Below, one piece after another: positions 39,901 through 51,545 of a stretch of 64,000 bases of DNA. Below the pieces are notes generated by a model. That model saw nothing but the letters and a program-made list of their open reading frames with translations. It was not told where the DNA came from and ran no database searches. The DNA comes from Laguncularia racemosa. Taxonomy: Eukaryota; Streptophyta; Magnoliopsida; Myrtales; Combretaceae. The number at the start of each line of letters is the position of its first letter. Position 1 is the first letter of the stretch. The stretch lies in contig JBBMOL010000146.1 of the NCBI GenBank assembly GCA_037954665.1, positions 930,001 to 994,000 of the forward strand. Reading direction: 5' to 3'. Both the position numbers and the translations under genes were made by a program.

Positions 39901-41367
39901 GCATAAAAGCTCTATTTCTGTCACGAGATCTCTATGTTTTCATGGTAATCCAAGAAAAGCTACTTAACAAGCAAACATTGGTAATGACATACTATGATTA
40001 AAAACAAAAAATGTATTTAATGTTACACAAAGCTAGATCTTTATAAGATTTACCCTTAGAGTAAATAATCCATACTTGTTTTATTACTTAAATGATTTCA
40101 TTATAATAAACTAATTCATAAAGGTTGGGATAATCAACAATTGCTAATCCGATTTTTTCTATCATGTATTTTGAAGTTAAAGTGTAACAACAACCATCAA
40201 TAAGCACATGACAAACATCACCTTAAACCATAATGTGCTTATGGAAATCTTTTTAAAAATCTCTATACATCTTCAACAATTAACTCATTGTGGCAAATCA
40301 ACCATTAACTAGTAATCACAACTATCCAATGATAACATATATTGTAATATAAAATTTCAAAAGTTTTTATCCATTTATATTCTTTCCTTTCATAGGTAAC
40401 ATTAGTTTATGGTGTTATTACATTTACTATCAACTATTCATTTTAATTCACATCTACAATATTCCTAATTTTTGTCCATAATCTTTATAATTATATTTAA
40501 ACCACAATAAGATTCATTATAAACATGGTTCAAGCTTGAACTTCAACATTTTAAATTCAAATACCAAAATGGTGATTTAAATATGAATTAAAGTTTGTTG
40601 AGGAAGTCATAAAGTCATGCTAAAATTCTATAAACTCGAGAATACAAATGGAACTAAACAAGAAACAAGCACGTATGGAATAGAGATTGCAAAACTAACA
40701 CGAAACATAGCAACAAGAAACAACCATAGAATACCGATGGAACTAAACTAAGAAGATGCTAGCATGCTGCAGTAAACCAAAAAGAAACTAAACTTGAAGC
40801 ATTAAGCAAGCTACTAAATAGAGATCACAAAAAATAACAAAAAATAATGAAAAAAAAAGGAAAAACGAAAACCCTAACCAAGCAACTAAACCAAGAAGAT
40901 GCAGTAATATATTCAACAAAAAATTAGCTATACACAAAATCAAGACATCCAGCACATAAGATCAAGACTCAAGATTCAAAAATAAAAACATGTGAACAGA
41001 AGAAAAGGAATAAGGAAGAAGAACAGAACACGGGTGAGTGAGTGATGTAGATTGTGTAGTTTTCCCCTTTTAACATACAACTATTCACAGTTTGGGCTGG
41101 GCTAGGCTCCTTTGCGTTGAGTGTCACATCATCTGGGCTGGCTTACTACCTCTAATTATTCAAATGCTGGTGGAAATTACCCCTATGATGTAGAATCGGT
41201 TCAAATGCATTTGGAATCATGATTTTACTAATTCCACCATGTCAAATTGCAATTTTAATGCGATTTCACATCCAAGACATTTTTATATGTGAGTTGACTA
41301 AGAATGTACTCACAAAATTGTAAAATCATAGAAACGTACGAGTTAAATTATGATTTTGACAACCATG
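36930..41367 (-). mobile_element. hAT-superfamily DNA transposon (decayed autonomous copy)
   Basis: It is flanked by the 8-bp duplication CTCTTACC (36922-36929 and 41368-41375), the hAT size. The left end TAAGGATATCAAAATTGCAA and the inverted right end CATGGTTGTCAAAATCATAA form an imperfect terminal inverted repeat (about 17 of 25 positions agree over a 25-bp span). A hAT transposase pseudogene fills 37250-39780 on the minus strand. The element is 4438 bp. It is inserted in a gag relic, whose reading resumes on both sides. Confidence 0.88.
37250..39780 (-). pseudogene. hAT transposase (BED finger, DUF659, C-terminal dimerisation), broken
   Basis: The ATG at 39780 opens a 240-codon frame. It has a BED finger (KCKYCHKVISEGIYRFKNHL with a following CTH) and lysine/aspartate-rich low-complexity stretches. 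The frame ends in the T-run near 39082. Further down, in other frames and with several stops, come the DUF659-like blocks around DASDISKTTNKVFAML and YWTPSTAHRIDLILEDF, IDKRWELQLHRPLHTVAYYL near 38200, and the dimerisation block SSSSCEHNWSAFE at about 37869-37828. An acidic tail near 37270-37450 is probable. The gene cannot make a full protein as it stands. Confidence 0.87.
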
Positions 41368-41720
41368 CTCTTACCTCATACGTAATGAGTAATGCCTCAT
41401 ACTCTTAAGTGTACTCACTTACACTTAAACTCCATTGCTTTGAATTCTAAAATCATGAGAATAATTCCTATTTGTAATAATGGGGCACACATTTATTCTT
41501 GAGTAATCACTTCATCGTGTTCCAAGTAATGACCTTAGTTTCATTATCATTTCTCCTCTAAATCCTAAGGTTCTTCCACCATAAGGTGGCATACCATGTA
41601 GGCTCTAAAGAAGTCAACTCGACTTTAGTACAATTGTCATACTTATAGTACTCAGACAATCGCTCCACTTAACTCTCCTAATCTAGATTATTGTATAGCA
41701 ATCCATGCCCATCAAACTTT
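41368..41720 (-). pseudogene. Ty3/gypsy gag fragment, upstream part
   Basis: On the minus strand, stop-broken readings such as SLEPTWYATLWW and EYEALLITYE match the middle of a plant Gag domain. The last lies directly against the hAT insertion and is in frame with the fragment beyond it. A weak primer-binding-like sequence near 42309-42324 fits a minus-strand element whose 5' LTR begins at about 42332. Confidence 0.62.
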
Positions 41721-42331
41721 GAAGTTGATAGTTTAACAATATTGAATCCTCTCACCTATAGGTTGCTAACTCCCACACGATTTCCACTAAAATTATCTCC
41801 TCCTCCTTTAACCAATTCATCAACTTTATGTTGATCTCTATCATGTTCACCCCTATAAACATTCCCTTAAGGTACATTATGTCTATAATAATGCAATTTG
41901 TGCAGTCAACATCGTGTACATCATTTCCACAATATTATTTAATCGCTAATTCATATGATCCCTAGTGGTATTTGGTTCCTTCCTCCTAACATTGCCATCA
42001 TTGTTTCTAACATCTGTAAACTCATCTTTACGAATTCTAGACACTTTTCTTCTTCCTTTTATTTTTATTTTTTAAGTAGATGCATAACTTTTAGCTAATT
42101 CACAACATAACTAAGATAGTAGAGTGCCTTCCTAACTCTACACCCCATATAGACAATATAGCAAACACCTACTATATGTTATTACACAACCCTTTCAACA
42201 ATAATAAAGCTCATTATACTAGCATGACCCTAATCCTCAATTCACCAAGAAAATTCGACAAGTTTTAAGGTCTTGAGGCCTTACCAATAAGCATGTTGTA
42301 TACTAAAGTTCTAATACTAAAATAAATATGA

Positions 42332-42505
42332 TGTGCCTAGGACTTGGATTTAATCCCAAACACTGTATTGAATTTGTACAACAACTAATGGAATTTGTGT
42401 ATTTTGGGATTTTTTTTTAATAATAGGGAAATTAAACAACAAAGGGATATGGCCAACTATTTAAATGGATTTAATAATTTATTTGTAGGTTTTGAAGTTC
42501 CTCAA
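42332..42505 (-). repeat. Flanking repeat segment, copy 2 (candidate LTR end of the gypsy relic)
   Basis: It is related to 36486-36665 in the same orientation. The full LTR length could not be set. Confidence 0.5.
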
Positions 42506-43689
42506 TCAATATAACTCACAATCTTTAGAAATCAAATGGGTTAATTGGAGATACTCGATGTTACTCACAAGTAAATCCAATTAAAGAATCACCTCAATCA
42601 AGTTATAATAAAACCCAATTAATAAGAAGCTTGTAAATAAGCTAGGGTTTCAATCTTGATTGAGAAAGTACCAATTACAAGTAAAAGATAATTGGTGTTA
42701 TGTCCTACTACAAGGAAAAAAGGATGCTTAAATACTAGTTGATCCCTAATGGAAAACTTGTAAATAATATAAGTAACTAAAATTACAAAATAGAAATAAG
42801 ATAACATAACCCCATAGAGAAAATCATGAAATAAAAATAACTTAGTTGGCTTTAGGCACTACTAGTCAGATAATAAGAAAGCTATGATCCATATTGTAGC
42901 TTAAATTTGCTACTAGGCATTCTTTATCAACACTACCACCACCACAAGCCCCCCTAGCCAACCCTTGACAAGAGCATCCGAATGGTATATAAACTAGTAA
43001 CCAAGAGCTCTATTTCAAAATGCTTCTCTCTCTTTGAGAGTTTTCCTCTCTAGCTAAGAGCCTCTTACACAATGATGTGTATTTTCTTCTATAGCTATCT
43101 ATGTCAACTTTTAGCCATCTGCATTTTGTTTTAAGCTCTCTCTCCTTTAACAAACTAGATTCCTCATCATTTTTTTGGAATTTTTTTGCATCATCCATCC
43201 CCTTAAGTGTACATTTTAATTATAATTTTATCAAAAAAGAAACCCTTTTAATCCATATAACACATACTTTCTGAGTTATTTGTTGTTTTATTACATAAAC
43301 ACTATCATACATATACTAAAAAAGTGAGATTACTAAGCACCATAATATTACTTGTCTTTACATTTCACTTGAGTAATTTTATCTTTGAATCTTTGTCCCG
43401 AGTTTTTGCATTTTGATAAGGTTTAGTCTTGTCTCTTGTTCATTTAGCTACGTTTCTTTGGTAGTTATATTCCCCTTTACATTGCTTCTTTCCTCATTAT
43501 CATGCAATCATCCTTAATCTTTTGTTATCTTCTAATATTTGAGTAGCATAACTAGTGTTATTGCTTTGTTTTCTCATATCCATGTCTTCTATGCCATTTT
43601 AGTTGTCATCTATGGAAAATTAGGAGTTAGTTTATGTTGTTTTATGTCATTTGTCTTATGTAATGATGTGGTCTTACTTTGCTTGAGCG
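42506..43689. other. AT-rich interval, no gene seen
   Basis: It probably holds the remainder of the relic LTR and older repeat DNA. The open frame at 43010-43198 (minus) shows no recognised family. Confidence 0.4.
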
Positions 43690-43836
43690 GCTTGGAATGA
43701 AGCCTTTCAATAATGGAAAAGAGCCTTTAGTGTGCTAAGATCAGGACAATGATGATGAGTGTGTAATATTAGATCTTGCATCGATTAGGGATGTAGTCAA
43801 AGAAGTTTTGTTAGTAGGGCATGTAGTTCTAATGTC

Positions 43837-44467
43837 ATGTTGAAGAGACCGGTTGTAATGAGTGTTTTAAGGAAGGCATGGGAGCCATTTAGAGAGGTAA
43901 CATTTACACCATCTAGAGCAAATAGATATCTTGTTACTTTTAGCTCTTTGGATACAACAAAGGCTATCTTAAATGAAGGGCTATGGTCAGTATTGGGACG
44001 TGTTTGTTATGAAAGGGTGATGTAGTGACTATAATTTAAGGAAGTGGATCTAGATGAAGTGGCTTTTTGGATTCAAGTACATGGTGTTAAGCTTGATCAA
44101 ATGATAGAGTTAAATGCTAGAATCATTAGGTCCCCGTTAGGGAGGTTGATTGAAGTTGAACCCGTTAAGTTAGCAAATGGAATGAGAAGAGGTTTTCTAA
44201 GGATTCGAGTTAATATCAATGCCAACCGACCTTTGAAAAAAGATATGTAGATTAGTAGGAGATTGGGGGGAGAGATATAAGGTGTTGTTTAAATATGAGA
44301 GATTGTCAAATTTTTTCTTTTGTTGTGATCATCTTGGACATTTAGCTAAACAATGTTTTAAGAAGGAGGGTTCAAGTATTGGATACAGTCTTGAGATAAA
44401 GGCAGCAGCTGTGAGGGATGGGTTTTGGTCCATAGGAAGTTGTTTAGGGAATAGTGAAGGCTTTTAG
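43837..44467 (+). pseudogene. LINE-2 ORF1 remnant (DUF4283 and zinc knuckle)
   Basis: Readable blocks include PSRANRYLVTFSSLDTTKAI, EVDLDEVAFWIQVHGVKLDQ and a C-x2-C-x4-H-x4-C-type knuckle. Stops and frameshifts separate them. Confidence 0.8.
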
Positions 44468-46539
44468 AAATCTTCTGTCTTTAACCTTTTGTCTTAATCT
44501 ATTTGTACCCCACATAATTCATTAGCTATCCTACAAAATCAACCTTTTTCTTCAACCTATAATAGACTACCACATGAAATGACAAATCAAAACACCTCAC
44601 TGCATTACCATTCTACACTAGTTAAGACTCCTATGATAATACTATCCTTAAACATTCTAGTGTCTTCTAATCCCACTGTCCAAACTAACATAACCTTTCT
44701 TTTGATTCATCTCTGTCTCCTTTTGATTCATCTCTATGCTAAAGTAACTAATTCCTTAAACACTTAGTCTTAACTCCCCTGTTGACAATGTTTCTTTTGT
44801 AAGTTGTGCCTCACCCTCTAAACCTAATGTGTTGTCATCTTCTTTATCTTCTTTAAAAATACCACCCATTCACTTAGTAGAAGTCAAGTCACCTTCCATT
44901 TATTTTGTGAAATTGCCACCAAAAGAATACGAAAAAAAGATAGGTTGCTATTAAGGAAGCAGGGCCGATTCTCCAAAAGGTAGTGAAAGCTATGTAGGAC
45001 ATACATTTAAAGCCTAAATTTTAAGGTGATGATATAAGGCATCTAAAAAAGCTATGTTTAAATAGTAAGCCTTTTTGTCTTAAGTCAATTGATGTGTTTT
45101 CTATAGGTAGTGGTGGAGCTTCTTTAAGAAAGAGCAGTAAAAGAGTTAGGAGGAATACAAAGAAGCTAAAGGCCAATTTGGAAAACAGCTCATTAGTTGA
45201 TGTTAAGGTCAGTGAAATCGAGAATGGTGATCATTATAGCAACAATGGCTAGCCTTTAACAGCTGCACAAGAGTCATGATTGTCATGAGTTAGAATTATC
45301 AAAGACTTGGCCTTTCTTTAATAGTTTGTAATCTAAGTGGGTTAATAAATAAGTATAATCCTAGTATTTTTTTTAATAGAAACAAAAAACTCAAATTAGT
45401 ATGTAGATAGCAGTAGAAGAAGGATACACTATTATAGGTCATTTTATTCACCCCTACAAGGCTTAGTTTGGGGCTTGCTTTGAGGTGGACTAAGGATGTT
45501 AATGTTACTATTATAGAGGCAAATATGAACTAGATTGTTACAAAAGTTAAGTTGGATAATGATTCTTTAGTGGGTTAATCTAACACCATTACTAGACCAT
45601 GGATGTGTTTAGGAGATTTAAATGAGACTTTAGATGATCATGAGAAATGTGGGGGGAGGGACAAAAATAAACAGCTACCAGAAGGCTTTAGGAGGATGGT
45701 ATTTGATTCTAATTTGCAAGACTTGGGGTTTAAGGGGTAGAAATATAATTAGATGAACAAGAGATTCTTGGGTGTTTTTGTTAAAGAAAGAAATGATAGG
45801 TTTTTTATGTCTACAAATTGGTTATCAATTTATCTTAAGCTACAATTGGAACATGTCCTAGCGATAGATTCTGACCATGCTACTCTCATTTTAAACACTA
45901 TGAAGAGTGATAGCAGGGGCACTAAGAGTTTTAGGTTTGAAAATGTTTGGTAGTGTTTAGAGGATTATGGAAAAGTTGTGGAATAAAGCTGGAAATGCAC
46001 TTCTTGTGAGGCTTTAGATTGTTTTATGAGGAAGCTCGAGGTCTATTGTTTTAATTTGACTAGTTGGAGCCGAAGTGCAATACCTAATAATAAAACTAAA
46101 ATTGAGAAATTGATGAGGCAGCTTAGCCAACTACAAGGGAAAGAATCAGTTCAATTTGAGGAAGATGAGAATGTAATCATTGACCAATTGAATTATTCAT
46201 GGGGAAGGGAAAAAAATGTATTGGCATCAAAGAACTAAAGTTAACTAGGTGAATTATGGAGACCAAAACACTTCTTTTTTCCATCATACCACAATTTCGA
46301 GACACAATAGAAATAAAGTTCTAGAAGTGCAAAACCTCCGCAGGCAATGGCTAGAGGATGAAAGGGATATTGTTGATGCATTTGTTAACTTCTCTAATAA
46401 GTAGCTTACAAAGGGTAGGAATAGAGATTATGGGAATTGCCATGATTGTGTGGAACTAGTATTTTGACATCTGGAAAATGAGATGTTATGCATTGAGGTA
46501 TCTATGAAGGAGGTGAAACAAACAACGTTTTAGATGGGA

Positions 46540-47490
46540 AGTCTAAAAGTCCATGGTCCAGATGTTTTCTCGAGTATACTTTATCAATCGTATTAGCACA
46601 TAATAGGCTCTTCTATTGTGAAAGCAGTCAAATCTTTCTTCTTAGCAAGTAAGTTTCCTATCTCTATTAATGTTACTGATTTAATCTTAATTCCTAAAGT
46701 TCATAACCTAGATTCATTAAATCTCTTTAGGCCCATAAGTTTATGTAACTTTTATTATAAAATAATCTAAAAATTTTTAGTTAATCATCTTAAACCTTTC
46801 CTAAATGAGGTTATAATTGAAAATCAAAGTGCTTTTATCTTAGGTTGTTTGATTCATGATAAGATTTTAATTGCTCATGAAATGTTTCATCACTTAAGAA
46901 CTAGATCGAGGGGGAAAAAATATAGTTGTATTGTGAAGGTTGATATGAGTAAAGCATGTAAGAGGGTAGAATGGGATTTTTTGAAAGCTATCCTATTGAA
47001 GATGGGAATTGCTACAAAATGGTTGGATTAGATAATGTTTTGTGTGTCAATAGTTTAGTATAATATGGTGGTCAATGGTAAAGTGGTTGGAAGAGTGAAA
47101 CTATCTAGAGGGCTTAGGTAAGGTGACCCATTATCACCATATTTGCTCATAATTGTAGCAGATGTTTTGTCTAAAAGATTGAATAGGATAGGTAATCAAA
47201 GGTTAATGAGGGGAATTTAACCTAAAAGAGAATGATTGGAGATTTCTCATTTATTTTTTGCCAACGATTCTCTTTTCTTCCTTGATGCTACAATGTTAAA
47301 TGTGAGTAAGCTAAAGAATGTGCTATATGATTATTGTGTAGCCATAGGTCAAGAAGTGAGCTTTGAGAAGTCAAGTCTATTTTTTAGTAAAAACTCTCTA
47401 GATGAGCTAAAGCAAGGAATTGCAAACTTGCTTGGGATGAGGATATCTACAGACCCTGGCAAATATCTTAGACTACTAACTATCTAGGGT
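46540..47490 (+). pseudogene. LINE-2 reverse transcriptase remnant
   Basis: Blocks PISINVTDLILIPKVHNLDS, FRPISLCNFYYK, VDMSKACKRVEWDFLKAILL and GDPLSPYLL are visible. The catalytic motif reads FANDSLFF, with Asn in place of the first Asp, so the active site is mutated as well as the frame. Confidence 0.82.
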
Positions 47491-48686
47491 AAGTCTAAGA
47501 ATGAAGCTCTTAAGTTTGTAAAAGACAAAATAGAGGCTAAATTACAAGGGTGGAAGCATCATTTCCTTAGTGTTGCTAGTCATGAAGTGCTTATTAAAGA
47601 AATTGCTTGCTCACTTCCAACTTACTCAAAGGGTTGCTTTAGTTTTCCCAAGAAATGGTGCAACGGTGTTAATGGTATTATATCTCGATTTTAGTAGGGG
47701 TAGCAAAAGAGTGAAGGTAAAGTCCATTGGTTAAGCTAGCAAAAACTTACCTTACCTAAAGTTATGGGGAGATTGGGCTTTAAAGATCTTCGATTGTTTA
47801 ACTTGGCACTCTTAATGAAACTTGCATAGTGAATCTATTCAAGTCCTAATGCATTATGGGTATGGACTCTCAAAGGACTCTGTTTTCCTCATGGTCAGAT
47901 TGTAAGATTTAAAATTAATTGATTCATAACTGTTAGGCAATGAAAAGCGGGAGATAAAGGAGATACCTTTAACTTATAAGGAAGGAGAGGATCGGTTAGT
48001 GTGGCCGTATGATAAATCCAGGACTTGTTATATCAAATCTATGAATAAATTCCTTACTGACACTTGGATCATCACAACCTTACCTAACGCTTCATCTTCC
48101 TCGATTCTATCAATTAGAGATTAGAACTTGATCTGGAATTTGGATGTTTAACCTAAAGTAAAGCACTTTTTCTAACGTGTGAACATGAGATCTCTCCCAA
48201 TTATGGAAAATCTTCATTATAGACATATTGTACAAAATTTGAACTATGTTTTTTTGCGAAGAGGCTAAAGTGAAGTAGCACTCCTTACTATTGTGTCCGT
48301 AGATTGTGAATGTGTGGTTTGGGGCTATAGATATTAAGATTGTTAAAGAAAAGATGACAACTTTTTAGAGTTTGATGGAGGATGTTACAAGAAATCTAAG
48401 TGGATCCAAGATGAAAGAAGAGTAGGCTCGGATCATCATGGTGAGTTGGAGTATCTGGCTTAATAGATGTTAAATTATGTATGAAGATAGGGTTTTGAAT
48501 CCAAGAGGATGTGTTGATAATTTCAAAAGAGCTTGGATTGATTGGATGAGGTCTAAAGGGTGGCTTCAGAAACCAATTTACGTAGCACATAGGTTTGGAT
48601 AGGATATGTGGAGCCCACTACCACCATATGTTTTAAAATTTAATATTGATGGTTCCTGACCCCCCCAAACTAAAAGAAAAACTAAT

Positions 48687-48978
48687 GGTTAATGTTACAT
48701 TTGGTATCTAAACTTTATCTATTTTTACAATTAAATACCTAAAGTTTAAAAGTGTCAATTTATTACTTACAAACTTTTTGAATTCATTTACAATAACTAG
48801 ATAGGATAGTTAGTTGTAAAAATAAGTAAAGTTTAGATAGTTGAGTGTAAGAGTAGGCAAAATCCAAGTAGTATGTTGTAAAAATAAGTAAAGTTTAGGT
48901 AGTAAATTCATACTTTGAAACTTTAACTAGTTAATTGCAAAAATAAGTAAAGTTAAGGTATCAAATATAACATTTACC
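48687..48978. mobile_element. MITE, 292 bp, Mutator-like
   Basis: The two ends are long inverted repeats of about 70 bp: GGTTAATGTTACATTTGGTA at the left and, inverted from the right, GGTAAATGTTATATTTGATA. The interior has three copies of a 'gtaaaaataagtaaagtt' phrase. AAAACTAAT (48678-48686) and AAAATTAAT (48981-48989) are a possible 9-bp duplication, with two stray bases at the right end. There is no coding capacity. Confidence 0.75.
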
Positions 48979-50920
48979 TAAAAATTAATTATGAATTTTT
49001 TTTAAAAATAAGCAATTTATAAATGATATGTATATTTTAAGAGTGATAATTAACAAATATAATGTATAGCTTAGTAGTAAAGTATAAGGGTTTGTACTAT
49101 GGAGGTCAAGGGTTTTATCAAGTATCTAAATGATGTTTTATAATAACAAAACATTATATTAAAGTTTACTAACAAGTTTATCTAAGTGTGTCATGAAGAG
49201 TGTTATAAACTTGGATGTGGAAAGAAGTTTTACATAGTTGATAGAAATAATATCAAAATCAAAATTCAGAAGATTAGAATTGGAATTCCAAAGATCATAG
49301 TTAAAATAACTTCAAAAACAATCGGAATAACTTCATAATCAATCAAAATCACTATAGAAATAATTAAAATTAGTCAAAACAACAGAATTGAAACCCGCAG
49401 AATAGCAGATACAGAATTCGCAAAACAGTGGAATCATAACCAGTAAATTAGAAACTAAAGCATGTTTTAAAATCACAAACTAGAAACATTTTTATCATTG
49501 AAGAAAAGTTATTATTGAAGGCTTAGTACTGTGGATTAGATATATTTAGGTAATACATCTAATAATATTTATTTAATTAAATCATAAAAAATATTAATGG
49601 AAGGAAGTAAGTATAAAATATTATCTTAACAGCTACTTCCATATTAAAACTTTAGAGGTAACTATATAAGAAACTACAAAAGATTAAAGGAGAAACAATA
49701 ATAAGAAATAATAAGAAAGAGAAATTGTGCATAAGAAGGTTTTTTTTTAATATTGCTTTCTAGAGATATTGTGTGAAAACTTAATGAAACTGTATTTGTA
49801 ATCCCCATTTGAATTACATGTTCAATCTTGAATGGGTTGTGAGACTATTTGAAAGAATAGTGAGGGGACTTTATAGACTTGCATTATTATTAGGATAAGA
49901 AATGGGGAGACAAGGCAGAATTACAACTAATAGCTTAAAGTATAGCTTGTACACCTCATATTGATTTCTTTTAAATAGTGGAACACACATGGTGTGAATG
50001 ACAAAATCCTTAGTCAGAAATGATTAACTTACAAACTTATCCCTTTAATTTTTGTTTTGATGTAATTGATTTATTTCATCACAAAGTTATAATATTGATA
50101 TCTATTTTTAGTAATCAAAAGGGGGTTATTTACGTAAAATTTTTAATATTAAGCAATCATTCACTTCCACAAATTTAATTCCCATAATAGTCATTTTAGT
50201 TTTCTTTTTTTTTTTTCTTCAAGTAGCATTATGCTTTTACTTGTTTCTTTTATTTATTTTTCATAATAACTAACATCATTTTCCATTCATTATAAAATTA
50301 TAGTAAACTAATTAAATTATCTTAAGTTCCTATTTATTTTTTAGTAGTGTATCATAAGTAATAATTATATTGATACAACAAATATGTTAGCCTTGCCATA
50401 TAAAATATTAATAAATAAAAACAATCATATTACTTAATGTATTTTTCTTACAAATATTATGAAAATAAACATGGATTATTAAATGATCTATTATCTAATT
50501 AATCATATGAAACTGATAATTCTTATAGTATTGCTAATGATATAATTTTGTAGAGTCGTTGTTGAAAAAAAATCAAATAATACTTATATGTATATCATGT
50601 TACTCTTTTCAATATACCTATAATTTTCTATTTAAATATTGTTATGTTATAGTTCTATTGATAACAAATTCTTATTCAATATTAAAAAGTGTTGCGGATA
50701 CATTCACTTGCAAAATCCTATTTTACATATATAAATATATATAAAAGATGCATATGAGTAATTTTAATTTGGATTTAAAGTTTGCCCTCCATCTCTCTCC
50801 TAACCCAAAGAAAAAAAAAAGTCCCATGTTTTTGCATTGCCCTAGTTAAATATTAGGCAGTTTCTTACTTGTGAAGGTCTAAATGGGGTGTTCGAACGCC
50901 AACTACAATTTTGTAAATTT

Positions 50921-50958
50921 CCTATTTGTGATTTGATTTCCTATTTGTGATTTGATTT
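50921..50958. repeat. Two perfect 19-bp tandem copies
   Basis: CCTATTTGTGATTTGATTT is repeated twice head to tail. Confidence 0.9.
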
Positions 50959-51421
50959 CCTGTCCTTTCTAAGCTTGCCTCGACCTAAACTACCCTTGAC
51001 TCTACCTTTAGCATTATGATGCCTATCAATTTTGGTGCTTTTACAAACAAGTAGCCTGTACTTTGATTTCTGGCAAATACATGATATGTATGTTCTTCAA
51101 TTTGTGTTAATGATAGATAGATGTGGTGATTCCTTATTGATTTGTAATAATTAATTTAATAAATAATATTATTAAATAGATTTAATTAAATAATCAATGG
51201 CTTCTCCATTGATTTGCTTAATAGTTAAAATTCTAATTTCTTTCAACTTCTCTCCTCTTTTGGCCATTACACAACAAGGTAATAGGGAGTTTAAGTTAGG
51301 GTTAGTGGAGTTTCATGCTTGAAAAAGAGGAGCTAGATATAGAAAGTTTTGGAAGGAGAGAGAATGTGGTTGCTAGAGAAGTGGAGAAAGATAACATTTT
51401 GCATTTGTCTTAATTCATTGA

Positions 51422-51545
51422 GACTTGCTGAAAAGAAGATGAAAATGATAAGTAAGAGGGAGGGAAGGAGGGATGAAAAATAGGGACTTGCTGAAAAGAA
51501 GATGAAAAAGATAAGTAAAAGGGAGGGATGGAAGGATAGAGGGAA
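51422..51545. repeat. 63-bp tandem repeat, two copies
   Basis: GACTTGCTGAAAAGAAGATG recurs at 51422 and 51485, with purine-rich continuations differing at a few bases. Confidence 0.85.

Larger units (their letters stand above)
43690..48655 (+). mobile_element. Second LINE, highly degenerate, 3'-truncated
   Basis: Plus-strand fragments follow the plant LINE order. DUF4283-like ORF1 pieces lie at 43837-44250 and a knuckle (CCDHLGHLAKQC) near 44320. Endonuclease pieces lie near 45600-45950 (LGDLNETLDDHEKCGG, DSDHATLI). RT pieces lie at 46660-47490, with zf-RVT-like and RNase H-start (LKFNIDGS) pieces up to 48655. There are dozens of stops. The RNase H domain is cut after its first motif. Confidence 0.83.
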
